Source: Comamonas sp.
Lineage (GTDB): Bacteria; Pseudomonadota; Gammaproteobacteria; Burkholderiales; Burkholderiaceae_C
DNA length: 64,000 bases
Direction of reading: 5' to 3'
Assembly: GCA_031277805.1 (NCBI GenBank)
Contig: JAITLR010000009.1
Span: 744,001-808,000 of the forward strand
Each line of letters opens with the position of its first letter. Position 1 is the stretch's first letter. This document shows positions 17,466 through 26,029 of the stretch, one piece after another. The notes beneath the pieces were generated by a model that was not told the DNA's origin, ran no database searches, and saw nothing but the letters and a program-made list of their open reading frames with translations. A program made the translations under genes and the position numbers.

Positions 17466-19112
17466 ATGTCCCTGGAGAAAATTGGTCCATTTGAATACAG
17501 GCGCTTCATCCCAACCATGCCCGAGCTGACGCCCGAAGGCGTGGACCGCCGCCAGTATCAGGTATTGATTGTCGGAGGTGGCCCCGTGGGACTGCTTACG
17601 GCTTTGGGACTCGCACGCTGGGGCGTTGCCAGTGTGGTGATCGAGGCCGACGATTCCGTCTGTGAAGGCAGTCGTGCTGCCTGTATTTCGCGCCGCAGTC
17701 TGGAAATTCTGGACAGACATGGCGTGGCACAGGCCCTGCTGAAAAAGGGGCTGCCCTGGACCCGTGGGCGCAGCTACTGGGGCGATCAGCAGGTCTTCGT
17801 GTTCGATATGCCATCGAGTTCCGACGACAAATTCCCCCCCATGATCAATCTCGAGCAGTATTACATTGAGCAGTTTCTGCTCGACGAGATTGAGCGGACC
17901 AATGCCGAGAGTCCCGGGCTGATAGAAATCCGCTGGGCCAGCCGGATGAGTTCATTCCGACAGGACGAGCAAGGAGTTCATGCCCAGATCGAGAACGCTT
18001 TAGGCAGCTATGCACTCTGCGCGCAGTGGCTTGTGGCCTGCGATGGAGGCCAGAGCACAGTGCGCAATCAACTGGGCCTGGAGCTCAAGGGCGTAGGCTA
18101 CCAGGGCCGCTATGCCATCGTGGACATCGAACTGGAAAGCGAATACCCCACAGAGCGCCGCGCCTGGTTTGACCCGCCCTGGGCCAAAGGCAGCACGATT
18201 CTGATGCACAGGCAACCGGACAATATCTGGCGCATCGATTTCCAGTTGGCAGCACACCAGGATGCAGAAACCGTGCTTCAACCCGAGAGCGTGCGCCGCT
18301 TTGTGCAGACGCATCTGGACGCGATTGGCGAAGGACATCTGCCATGGACTCCCGTATGGACATCCATCTATCGTGCGGGAGCTATGACTCTGGACTCCTA
18401 CCGTCATGGCCGCATTCTGTTCGCGGGCAACAGCGCCCATGCCATGCCTATCTTCGGCGTGCGCGGTCTCAACTCGGGCTTCGATGATGCGGACAATCTG
18501 ATCTGGAAACTGGCCTGTGTGCTCCAGGGACATGCAGGTGAGGCATTGCTCGACAGCTACAGCGCCGAGCGCATAGAAGCCTTCCACATCAACGCAGCCA
18601 GTGCCATGCGCAGCACCGAATTCATGTCGCCGCCGCACCGTGGCTTCGACTTGATGCGCGAGGCAGCACTATCACTGGCAGGCCACCATCCAGGCATCGC
18701 GCGCCTGGTCAACCCACGCCAGACCACCGCTGTCACCTACCGACAATCCAGCCTGTCCACCCACGGCACGAACGAAACGATAGAGATCGGCGCGCCGCTG
18801 ACGGACTCAAAGCTCCGCGACGGAAACCACCTGAGTGACCGACTCAACGCCACAGGCTTCAGCTTGATGGTTCTTGGCGATGAACAGCAAAGCAAGACGC
18901 AGTGGCCAAAGAGCCCGCTCTGTCACTCGCTACAGATTCCACTCGCCGATCTGGGGGCGAATTTCACCCGCACTGGCACTTATCTGCTGCGCCCCGATGG
19001 ACATGTTTGCGCGCACTGGTCAAGACCCAGCCCCCACGAAATCGCAAACGCGCTTGCCAAGGCCACCTGCAGCGCCGAACTCCATCCACAAGGAAAACAC
19101 CATGAGCTATGA
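17466..19112 (+). CDS. FAD-dependent aromatic monooxygenase (MhpA/PheA-like)
   Basis: A group A flavoprotein hydroxylase, 548 residues, first gene of the operon. It has the dinucleotide motif VGGGPVGLLTALGLARWG near residue 36, the DG motif VACDGGQSTVRNQLG, and a GD-type motif near residue 320 followed by FGVRGLNSGFDDADNLIWKL. The usual Asp of the GD motif is Asn322 here. Family members hydroxylate phenolic rings such as 3-(3-hydroxyphenyl)propionate. The first ATG of the frame after the divergent promoter was used; an ATG 17 codons on (MPELTPEG) is also possible. The substrate is not known. Confidence 0.88.
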   Translation: MSLEKIGPFEYRRFIPTMPELTPEGVDRRQYQVLIVGGGPVGLLTALGLARWGVASVVIEADDSVCEGSRAACISRRSLEILDRHGVAQALLKKGLPWTRGRSYWGDQQVFVFDMPSSSDDKFPPMINLEQYYIEQFLLDEIERTNAESPGLIEIRWASRMSSFRQDEQGVHAQIENALGSYALCAQWLVACDGGQSTVRNQLGLELKGVGYQGRYAIVDIELESEYPTERRAWFDPPWAKGSTILMHRQPDNIWRIDFQLAAHQDAETVLQPESVRRFVQTHLDAIGEGHLPWTPVWTSIYRAGAMTLDSYRHGRILFAGNSAHAMPIFGVRGLNSGFDDADNLIWKLACVLQGHAGEALLDSYSAERIEAFHINAASAMRSTEFMSPPHRGFDLMREAALSLAGHHPGIARLVNPRQTTAVTYRQSSLSTHGTNETIEIGAPLTDSKLRDGNHLSDRLNATGFSLMVLGDEQQSKTQWPKSPLCHSLQIPLADLGANFTRTGTYLLRPDGHVCAHWSRPSPHEIANALAKATCSAELHPQGKHHEL

Positions 19113-19308
19113 AGCGCATACGCAGGACAGGCTGTACGAGCGCCTCAGCAACGCCATTGCTGAGGCAGGCCGTGAAAAGGAAGCCTTGTTTTTCGCCCGT
19201 CTGGCATTGCTGCTGTTCGAGCGCATCAACGACGAGCAAGCCTGCTTGCAGGCCATCCATGCAGCTCTGGACGAGCTGCCTGAGCCATCGCTATCTGCCG
19301 TGCATTGA
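19102..19308 (+). CDS. DUF2783-domain small protein
   Basis: A 68-residue, mostly helical protein (LYERLSNAIAEAGREKEALF, then ARLALLLFERINDEQACLQA). The pattern matches DUF2783, small proteins repeatedly found beside FAD-dependent aromatic hydroxylases. It overlaps the monooxygenase gene by 11 bases and has an AAGGAAA ribosome site, so translational coupling is likely. No biochemical role is known to me; a partner or chaperone of the hydroxylase is a guess from context. Confidence 0.8.
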   Translation: MSYEAHTQDRLYERLSNAIAEAGREKEALFFARLALLLFERINDEQACLQAIHAALDELPEPSLSAVH

Positions 19309-19329
19309 ATAACCACAAGGAGACCAACC

Positions 19330-20304
19330 ATGAAACGTCGCTCACTGATCAGCGCCGCCTGCGCTCTGGGAGTTCTGGCCACGCCTCTCGCCTGGGGGCA
19401 GGAAGAGTATCCAAAGCAGTACATACGCTGGGTCGTCCCATACCCTGCCGGGGGAGGCACGGACAATCTTGCACGCGCTGTTGCGGAGAGCATGCGCAAT
19501 GGGCTGCAACAGCAGTTGCTGATAGACAACCGACCCGGAGCATCCACCAATATCGGGGCCGAAATGGTGGCGCGTGCCAAGCCGGACGGCTACACCGTGA
19601 TGTCCGCAGACAATGCCGTACTGGCGTTCAACGAGCATTTATTCAAAAGCCTGCGCTATTCGCCCGAGAAGGACTTCAGCTATATCGGCGCCATTGGCCG
19701 CTTCCCGCTGGCACTGGTAGTCACACCCAATTTCCCAGCCAAGAACTTCGCCGAGTTCATGGCCTACGTCAAAGCCAACCCTGATACGGTCAGCTACGCC
19801 TCTGCTGGCAACGGTTCCCCTCACCATCTGGCGATGGAGCTGTTCAAGAATCGCACAGGGCTCAAGCTCACGCATATTCCATACAAAGGAGCCGCGCCGG
19901 CCATGCAGGACATCATGGCGGGGCAGGTCGGAGCGATGTTCCTGGATCTCGCCTCGGGCTTGCCCATAGTGCAGACGGGCAAAGTCAGGGCTCTTGCAAT
20001 CGCCTCTCCCAAGCGCTCCAGCGTCATGCCTCAATTGCCCACTCTGGACGAACTGGGCGTCAAAGATGCCGAAGTCTTCGCATTCCAAGGCATGCTGGGC
20101 CCTGCTGGCATACCGGAGCCCATCGTTACGCGCCTGAATGCAGAGCTGCGCAAAACCATGGCAGACCCGAAAGTTCTCAAAAAATTCACCGACTTCGGTT
20201 TCGAACCTCTGCTGCTCAGTCCCCAGGAATTCAAGAAGCTTGCGCGCTCTGAATCCGCGCGATGGGGACAAGTAATCCGTGACAGCCATATCGCACTGGA
20301 TTGA
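19330..20304 (+). CDS. Bug-family (TctC-like) periplasmic solute-binding protein
   Basis: A 324-residue exported receptor. A signal peptide ends near LATPLAWGQ. The family opening YIRWVVPYPAGGGTDNLAR is clear, followed by NRPGASTNIGAEMVARAKPDGYT and the HIPYKGAAPAMQDIMAGQV block of Bug proteins. A strong AAGGAG ribosome site precedes the ATG. Position inside the aromatic operon suggests that it captures the pathway's aromatic acid. No TctA/TctB membrane genes are nearby, as is common for these expanded receptor families. Confidence 0.9.
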   Translation: MKRRSLISAACALGVLATPLAWGQEEYPKQYIRWVVPYPAGGGTDNLARAVAESMRNGLQQQLLIDNRPGASTNIGAEMVARAKPDGYTVMSADNAVLAFNEHLFKSLRYSPEKDFSYIGAIGRFPLALVVTPNFPAKNFAEFMAYVKANPDTVSYASAGNGSPHHLAMELFKNRTGLKLTHIPYKGAAPAMQDIMAGQVGAMFLDLASGLPIVQTGKVRALAIASPKRSSVMPQLPTLDELGVKDAEVFAFQGMLGPAGIPEPIVTRLNAELRKTMADPKVLKKFTDFGFEPLLLSPQEFKKLARSESARWGQVIRDSHIALD

Positions 20305-20308
20305 AGCC

Positions 20309-20845
20309 ATGACGACTGCAGCACGCCCTATTACCGGTCTGCACCACTTTGCCTGGCGTTGCCGCAACGCCGAGCAAACGCGGGTGTTCTACGAAGATTT
20401 GCTGGGCCTTCCCCTGGTCCATGTGATCAAAAAAGACCATGTGCCCAGCACCGGCGAATACTGCCCCTATGTGCACATCTTCTTCCAGTTGCGCGACGGA
20501 TCGCACATTGCCTTCTTCGACCTGGGCGACGGCGAGATTGCTCTGCCGTCGCCCAACACCCCCGAATGGGTCAATCACATTGCCTGGCGTCTGGGCTCCC
20601 GCGAGGATTTGCTGCAGATGCGGCAGCGCCTGCAAGAGCATGGTGTGGAGGTGGTCGGTATCACCGATCACGATGGCTACATCCATTCAATCTACTTTTT
20701 CGACCCGAATGGTCTGCGGCTGGAACTGACCGTGGAACTGGCCAGCGCTCAGACGCTGCAGAACTTCGCAGCTACGGCTCATGCCCAATTAAGTGCCTGG
20801 AATCACGAACAGGCTCAACGCCCCGCAACTGGGATGCTTTCATGA
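20309..20845 (+). CDS. VOC-family (glyoxalase / extradiol dioxygenase fold) protein
   Basis: A 178-residue protein with paired beta-alpha-beta-beta-beta modules. Candidate metal residues are His in GLHHFAWRC, His in NHIAWRL and Glu in LRLELTVE, the His-His-Glu set of extradiol dioxygenases and some glyoxalases. It begins four bases after the Bug receptor stop. In an operon with an aromatic hydroxylase and an FAH hydrolase, a ring-cleaving dioxygenase is the attractive reading, but an isomerase or lyase role cannot be excluded. Confidence 0.85.
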   Translation: MTTAARPITGLHHFAWRCRNAEQTRVFYEDLLGLPLVHVIKKDHVPSTGEYCPYVHIFFQLRDGSHIAFFDLGDGEIALPSPNTPEWVNHIAWRLGSREDLLQMRQRLQEHGVEVVGITDHDGYIHSIYFFDPNGLRLELTVELASAQTLQNFAATAHAQLSAWNHEQAQRPATGMLS

Positions 20846-21846
20846 ACCACACCATCGAACTGCGGCTGGCGACGCGCCGCAACGGCCGCCGCGACGGCGA
20901 GCTAATGCTGGTCAGCCCGGACGCCAAACGCTGGCTGAGCGCCGTGCCCGTCGCCCCCACGCTGCAGTATCTGCTCGACCACTGGGATACGCTCGCAGTG
21001 GCGCTCGACGCACGATACCGTGAACTGTGCTCCCAACATTGGTCGGGCGCCGAAGACTTCGACATCCATCAATGCATGGCACCGCTACCACGGGCTTACC
21101 AGTGGGCCGATGCATCGGTCTATCGCAACCATGCGAGGTTGATTTACCAATGGCGCAAAGAGCCTATCCCCCCCGGATATGAAGAGGTGCCACTGGTCTA
21201 CCAGGGTGGCTCCGATGTGATGCTGGGCCCCACTCAGGACATAGAGGCTGTTGACGAAGCGCATGACATCGATCTGGAGGCCGAGATTGCCGTCATCGTG
21301 AAAGACTTGCCCATCGGTACCAGCGCAGAGCAGGCACAGCAAGGGATCGCCCTGGTCTGCCTACTCAATGATGTGTCGCTTCGCGGCTTGATTCCCAAGG
21401 AACTGGCCAAAGGTTTTGGCTTCTATCAAAGCAAGCCCGCTACCAGCTTTGCGCCGATTGTGGTGACTCCAGGTGCCCTAGGCTCAGCCTGGAAGGACTG
21501 CATGCTGGACGCCAGCGTGCGCATAGACATCAATAGTCAGCGCTTTGGTGAACCCCGGGCGAATGCCGAAGTGGTATTCGATTTTGCGCAGATTCTTGTT
21601 CACCTAACACGCACACGCACCCTGAGCGCAGGTTCCATTGTGGGAGCCGGCACCATCAGCAATGAGGCCGAATCCGCAGGCAGCGCCTGCATCACCGAGG
21701 CGCGCGTACGTCAGCTTCTCAAGGGAGCCACAGAAGATCAGTTGCATCCCTATCTGAAGCATGGCGACCGAGTGCGTATTGAAGCTTTGAACGATGACGG
21801 ACAAACACTTTTCGGTGCCATCGATCAGCAGGTGAGACTGGTTTGA
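20842..21846 (+). CDS. Fumarylacetoacetate hydrolase (FAH)-family protein
   Basis: A 334-residue hydrolase. The N-terminal part (residues 1-100) resembles the small first domain of fumarylacetoacetase-like proteins. The FAH core has DIDLEAEIAVIVKDLP with metal-binding Glu residues, LLNDVSLRGLIPKELAKGFG, KPATSFAPI, and the late GAGTISNEA. FAH enzymes cleave C-C bonds of ring-cleavage products. The ATGA overlap with the VOC gene indicates coupled translation. It is the last gene of the operon. Confidence 0.9.
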   Translation: MNHTIELRLATRRNGRRDGELMLVSPDAKRWLSAVPVAPTLQYLLDHWDTLAVALDARYRELCSQHWSGAEDFDIHQCMAPLPRAYQWADASVYRNHARLIYQWRKEPIPPGYEEVPLVYQGGSDVMLGPTQDIEAVDEAHDIDLEAEIAVIVKDLPIGTSAEQAQQGIALVCLLNDVSLRGLIPKELAKGFGFYQSKPATSFAPIVVTPGALGSAWKDCMLDASVRIDINSQRFGEPRANAEVVFDFAQILVHLTRTRTLSAGSIVGAGTISNEAESAGSACITEARVRQLLKGATEDQLHPYLKHGDRVRIEALNDDGQTLFGAIDQQVRLV

Positions 21847-21867
21847 GCCAGCTCACCGTCCTGAGGC

Positions 21868-23847
21868 TTATGGCAAGTCCTTCATGGTCTCGGGATCGCT
21901 GGCCGGACGCGGGCCTATGGTGCCCAGGCGGCTCTTGAGCGACTGCGGCTGGCCGGTGATCAGCGCCGCATAGCTGGTGGTGTTGGCCAGCACCTTCTTC
22001 ACATAGTCGCGGGTTTCGCTGAAGGGTACGTTTTCGGCCCAGATGGCAGCGTCCAGCGAAGGCCCGTTGCGCCAGTTGCGCGGACGGCCCGGGCCGGCGT
22101 TGTAACCGGCAGCGGCCAACGCCATCGAGCCCTCGAAATCATCCAGCGCCAGCTTCAGATACGAGGTGCCGATGGTGATATTGGTGTCGCGGTCGTTGAG
22201 CATGCCGGGCGTGAAGTCCGTCATGCCGATCTTGCGCGCCGTCCAGCGCGCCGTGGCAGGCATGACCTGCATCAGGCCCGAGGCGCCCACACCGGAGCGG
22301 GCATCCATGATGAAACGGCTTTCCTGGCGGATCAGGCCATAGACATAGGCCGGATCCAGCCCGATGTTGCGCGACTTGCTCAGCACCGTGTCGTGGTAGG
22401 GCATGGGGAAGCGCTGGTTCCAGTCGGCAAAGGTCTTGGTTCGCTCGCTGGTGTTGATGCAGCGGTCCCAGACCTGGCGCTCGCAAGCCAGGTCGGCGGC
22501 CGCATACAGCTCGCGATCCTGCAAGCCGCCGGGCTGGTGCAGATTGGTCGAATAGTTCCACTCGCGCACGCCTTCGCTGCGCAGGCCCATGCTGATGGCA
22601 TAGAGGCCACGCTGCAGGCCAGGGTTGGCGCGTGCCGCCGCTTTTTCCTGGGCCGTCAAAGGCGCAGGTGCGGGCGGTGCGGCGACGCGCTGGCCGATTT
22701 CCTCCAGCGCCAGTTGCTCATAGAAGCTGCCCGTACCGGCCGTGTCTTCCAGCAGTTGACGGGCTTCGGCCTTCTCCTCGGCGCTCGGGCGTCCTGCCAG
22801 CATGGCCTTGGCCTTCCAGTAAGCCCAGGTGGCGTCAGTGCGCTCGGGGCCCATGGCATCGACGGCACGGCGTACGGACTTCCAGTCGCCGGCACGCAGC
22901 GCAGCGCGGGTCTTCCAGCCCAGCAGGTCGTCGCTCAGGTCTTCGTTGCGACGAACCTTGTTGAAATAGGTGTGGGCATCGGGCGAGAGCCTGAAGGCGG
23001 CCTGCTTGCCGGCCACGCCCCAGGCCCAGTTGCGTTCCTCGCCACTGAGCTGGGCACCCCAACCGCTGTCGATCTGCGAGGCCGCTGCATCGGGGTCGCT
23101 GGCCGCCATGCGGATCAGGGCCAGCAGCGCCAGCTCCTTGCGCTCGCGGCCACGCGCCTTGCTCTGGCCAGCCAGATATTTGGCGGGCGAGGCAAACACT
23201 TGCGCCACCTGATCGGCTGCTTCGGGAGCGACGATGGCCACCGCATCGCGGGTCGCCTTCTGGCGGTTGTTTTCCGCCGCCACGCGGGCTCGGCGCCAGA
23301 CATCGGCGTCGGTGATCAGCTTGCTCGCATACATCTGACCGGCAGCCGTGGTGCAGCCGTCATCGGCGTCCTTCTGCCCCATCCACAGATCGCGCACCTG
23401 CTGACCCACATTGGGCGCGCCGCGCCCCTGCAAGGCGTCGGCCAACAGGGCGTAGCAGGTGACGGACTTGTCGTCGCGCATGCGAAACTTCGGGTAAACC
23501 TGGGCGAAAGTGCCCCAGTCACGCTGCTTGCCCAGCAGCAGCAGCCAGTCGTTGCGCAGACGGTCTTCCTGGTAGGTACCGGCATAGCGGGTCAGAAAGC
23601 CCTGGATCTCGTCGGGCGACGCGGTTTCCAGGCGGTTCTTGAGTTCCCAGTAAGCGGCCCAAGGTTCGAGGGGGTGACCGCTGGCCTGGGGCAGGAGCTG
23701 GGTCAGCGCTGTCTGGTTGCGTGCACGGAATGCTTTTTGCATGTCCAGCAACACGGCATCGCCCGAGTTTTGTGCCTGCGCAAACGGAGCAGCTACAGTC
23801 AGCAGGGAAGCCGCACAAAGCGGTGTCAAAATCTTCAGCCAGTGCAT
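21868..23847 (-). CDS. Soluble lytic murein transglycosylase (Slt70-like)
   Basis: A periplasmic enzyme of 659 residues that cuts the MurNAc-GlcNAc bond with formation of 1,6-anhydro ends. A signal peptide (ASLLTVAAPFAQAQ) is followed by a long helical superstructure to about residue 470. The SLT domain then carries the catalytic Glu509 in LIRQESRF, with GASGLMQVMPATA and the AAGYNAGPGR motif. Its start codon is only 15 bases from that of the divergent cyclo-ligase gene. Confidence 0.93.
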   Translation of the reverse strand: MHWLKILTPLCAASLLTVAAPFAQAQNSGDAVLLDMQKAFRARNQTALTQLLPQASGHPLEPWAAYWELKNRLETASPDEIQGFLTRYAGTYQEDRLRNDWLLLLGKQRDWGTFAQVYPKFRMRDDKSVTCYALLADALQGRGAPNVGQQVRDLWMGQKDADDGCTTAAGQMYASKLITDADVWRRARVAAENNRQKATRDAVAIVAPEAADQVAQVFASPAKYLAGQSKARGRERKELALLALIRMAASDPDAAASQIDSGWGAQLSGEERNWAWGVAGKQAAFRLSPDAHTYFNKVRRNEDLSDDLLGWKTRAALRAGDWKSVRRAVDAMGPERTDATWAYWKAKAMLAGRPSAEEKAEARQLLEDTAGTGSFYEQLALEEIGQRVAAPPAPAPLTAQEKAAARANPGLQRGLYAISMGLRSEGVREWNYSTNLHQPGGLQDRELYAAADLACERQVWDRCINTSERTKTFADWNQRFPMPYHDTVLSKSRNIGLDPAYVYGLIRQESRFIMDARSGVGASGLMQVMPATARWTARKIGMTDFTPGMLNDRDTNITIGTSYLKLALDDFEGSMALAAAGYNAGPGRPRNWRNGPSLDAAIWAENVPFSETRDYVKKVLANTTSYAALITGQPQSLKSRLGTIGPRPASDPETMKDLP

Positions 23848-23862
23848 GGAGGAAATTATCCG

Positions 23863-24435
23863 ATGGACAAAGCAGCGTTACGCCGCAAGTTGATTGAACT
23901 GCGCCTCAACCTTCCAGATCGCCTGCAACGCGCCGATGCGCTGCAACAGGTGATGCGCTTTTGGCTGATGGAACGGCCCGATACCGTGATTGGTGCCTAT
24001 TGGCCCATCAAGGGAGAGTTCGATCCGCTGCCAGCCCTGCATCGCTGGAAGGAAGATGGCGAGCTACAGGGTACTCCACAACGACGCAGGATCGGGCTGC
24101 CGGTGATCGACAAACAGCGTAAGACACTGAGTTTTCACGCCTGGTACCCCGGTTGCCCCATGGAGGAGGACGCCTATGGCATTCCCAAGCCCAAGGATAC
24201 CGAACTGCTGGTGCCCACTTTGCTGTTTGTCCCCTGTGTCGGCTATGCCGCCGGCGGCTACCGCCTGGGCTATGGCGGCGGCTTCTATGACCGCACGCTG
24301 GCAGAGCTGACACCCCGACCGTTTACCGTAGGTCTGGGCTACACCAATGGCTATGTCGATGACTTTCAGCCCGAGGCACATGATCTGCCGCTGGACGCCA
24401 TCCTCAACGACAACGGCGTGGTCTGGCCCATCTGA
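23863..24435 (+). CDS. ygfA: 5-formyltetrahydrofolate cyclo-ligase
   Basis: Converts 5-formyl-THF to 5,10-methenyl-THF with ATP, in cytoplasmic folate metabolism. It is a 190-residue protein, the usual length. It has the N-terminal KAALRRKLIELR basic helix, the GAYWPIKGEFDP block, and the C-terminal signature FVPCVGYAAGGYRLGYGGGFYDR, which binds ATP/Mg. The GGAGG ribosome site is the first sequence after the divergent slt start. The 6S RNA that often precedes ygfA is not seen. Confidence 0.93.
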   Translation: MDKAALRRKLIELRLNLPDRLQRADALQQVMRFWLMERPDTVIGAYWPIKGEFDPLPALHRWKEDGELQGTPQRRRIGLPVIDKQRKTLSFHAWYPGCPMEEDAYGIPKPKDTELLVPTLLFVPCVGYAAGGYRLGYGGGFYDRTLAELTPRPFTVGLGYTNGYVDDFQPEAHDLPLDAILNDNGVVWPI

Positions 24436-24453
24436 ACCCTTACATTGCTTTCC

Positions 24454-24720
24454 ATGAGTCGCCCGAGCAAGAACATTCCCCAGCGCCGCTATCGCGCCCG
24501 CCCTCCCCTGACTGTCATGCAGCAGCCGTTGACGCACGCCGAGGTACAGCGCCTGCAGTCCCATATGCGCCGCCACGGCCCGCGCAGCCTGACGCCCAGC
24601 CAGCACGATGCGATCTGGGACTTCCTGTTCGATCTGCCCGAAAGCCATGCCTGGCTGGGCCATATGACGGACCAGATCCAGGCAGGCCAGCAGGCCCTGC
24701 GCCCCGCCACCAGGGCATGA
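24454..24720 (+). CDS. Conserved-looking hypothetical protein
   Basis: An 88-residue protein I do not recognise. The N-terminus is basic (RPSKNIPQRRYRARPP); the rest is predicted helical, with a motif TPSQHDAIWDFLFDLPESHAWLGH in two short blocks. No signal peptide, no Cys. It follows the cyclo-ligase gene by 18 bases on the same strand, so it is probably co-transcribed. Codon usage looks like that of its neighbours. Confidence 0.6.
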   Translation: MSRPSKNIPQRRYRARPPLTVMQQPLTHAEVQRLQSHMRRHGPRSLTPSQHDAIWDFLFDLPESHAWLGHMTDQIQAGQQALRPATRA

Positions 24721-24739
24721 AGCCTGAGCTGAGCAGGCC

Positions 24740-24985
24740 TTGCTGACGCAGTACCAGCGCCTGCCCGTGGGGCGCTGGCATTTTTTGAACCTGCTGGCGG
24801 TGGAGGTCGTGCCACCCGCGCTCTTTGTTGCGCTCTGGGCCTGGACGGGGCGCGAGCTGTTTCTGCTGCTTCTGGTCGCGGTGCTGGTCTGCCTCAATGT
24901 GCTGCGCGTGCTGCGGCAACGCCCACGCGCGCGCGCGCTGCTGGCCTCGATTTCGGGCAAGCTCAAGGCGGCTGATGATGCTTGA
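24740..24985 (+). CDS. Small two-helix membrane protein
   Basis: An 81-residue frame starting at TTG. It has two hydrophobic segments (LLAVEVVPPALFVALWAW and LFLLLLVAVLVCLNVL) and a basic cytosolic tail (RQRPRARALL). No homolog comes to mind. A weak ribosome site (GAGCAGG) precedes the TTG. It lies 19 bases after the preceding small gene and ends before a strong terminator, which supports a real transcribed gene. Confidence 0.5.
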   Translation: MLTQYQRLPVGRWHFLNLLAVEVVPPALFVALWAWTGRELFLLLLVAVLVCLNVLRVLRQRPRARALLASISGKLKAADDA

Positions 24986-25023
24986 TGCGCTCTGAAAAGC
25001 GCAGCTGCCAGCGCAGTCAAACA

Positions 25024-25059
25024 AAAGGGTTCAAGGTAAAAATACCTTGAACCCTTTTT
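25024..25059. terminator. Bidirectional rho-independent terminator
   Basis: A perfect 15-bp stem (AAAGGGTTCAAGGTA / TACCTTGAACCCTTT) around AAAA, followed by a T-run on the plus strand and preceded by A-rich sequence. It ends the cyclo-ligase group and probably also queC. Confidence 0.92.
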
Positions 25060-25066
25060 CTATTCA

Positions 25067-25085
25067 GCGCAAGCAGCTATCAATT
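25067..25085. repeat. Family A repeat fragment
   Basis: GCGCAAGCAGCTATCAATT, a partial copy of the dispersed repeat, lies between the terminator and the queC stop. Confidence 0.5.
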
Positions 25086-25118
25086 CCACGTCCTACGCGA
25101 GTCCGGAGCCGCTGTCTT

Positions 25119-25892
25119 TCAAGCACCCTGGCTGGCGCGCCAGTTCCGCCAGCCCGACGCCCGCAGCTCGCAGGCCGGGCAGCTGCCGCAGCCATAGCCC
25201 CAGTCATGCAGCACATCGCGCGTGCCCTGGTAGCAGGTATGGGTCTCGGTACGGATCAGTTCCACCAGCGCATCGCCCCCCAGATCATGGGCCAGCTGCC
25301 AGGTCTGGGCCTTGTCCAGCCACATCAGCGGCGTATCGATACGCATGCGGCGCTCCAGGCCCAGGTTCAGCGCCAGCTGCTGGGCCTTCATGGTGTCGTC
25401 GCGGCAATCGGGGTAGCCCGAGTAATCGGTCTCGCAGACGCCGGTGACGATCACGGTCAGCCCACGTCGATAGGCCAGCGCACCCGCCAGCGTCAGAAAC
25501 AGCAGATTGCGGCCCGGCACAAAGGTGTTGGGCAGGCCGTCGGCCTGCATGGCAAAGGCCACATCGTCGGTCAGGGACGAGCCGCCGATCTGCTTGAGCA
25601 CATCGAGCGAGAGCACATGGTCCTCGCCCAGGCGCGGCCCCCATTGCGGAAAACGCCGGGCCAACTGCTCGCGCACGCCGGCGCGGACCTCCATCTCCAC
25701 GCTGTGGCGCTGGCCGTAGTCAAAGCCCAGCGTCTCCACGCGTTCGAACATGGACAAGGCCTGAGCCAGGCAGGTGGTCGAATCCTGGCCGCCGGAAAAC
25801 AGCACCAGCGCACCCTTGTGATGGCCAGAACCGGCCACATGCATGGGCGTCTGCGTGGCCGCGTTTGCAGAAGAGATGGAAGTATTTGCCAT
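25119..25892 (-). CDS. queC: 7-cyano-7-deazaguanine synthase
   Basis: Makes preQ0 from 7-carboxy-7-deazaguanine with ammonia and ATP, in queuosine biosynthesis. A 257-residue protein with the PP-loop [12 protein letters not shown] (residues 30-40), the [21 protein letters not shown] segment in two blocks, and a C-terminal zinc site (CYQGT, then [12 protein letters not shown]). An N-terminal extension of about 25 residues precedes the ATPase domain. No preQ1 riboswitch was seen in front of it. It is divergent from a glutathione transferase gene. Confidence 0.95.
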   Translation of the reverse strand: MANTSISSANAATQTPMHVAGSGHHKGALVLFSGGQDSTTCLAQALSMFERVETLGFDYGQRHSVEMEVRAGVREQLARRFPQWGPRLGEDHVLSLDVLKQIGGSSLTDDVAFAMQADGLPNTFVPGRNLLFLTLAGALAYRRGLTVIVTGVCETDYSGYPDCRDDTMKAQQLALNLGLERRMRIDTPLMWLDKAQTWQLAHDLGGDALVELIRTETHTCYQGTRDVLHDWGYGCGSCPACELRASGWRNWRASQGA

Positions 25893-26029
25893 AGGCCTGC
25901 GATTACATCATCTGTGCCGCAGCCCTGCTGTTGTCCCTGCATTCCTTGCGCGATACGCAGATACGCCTACATTGGGCAGCTGGCAGGCTTGCTAATCTGT
26001 GCAGCAAGTCAAGACAGCAAAGGTCCACC

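Noticed and set aside
22393..23860. A long in-frame upstream extension of the 5-formyl-THF cyclo-ligase frame
   Set aside because: The extension is antisense to the lytic transglycosylase gene. The ATG at 23863 has a GGAGG ribosome site and gives the family length.
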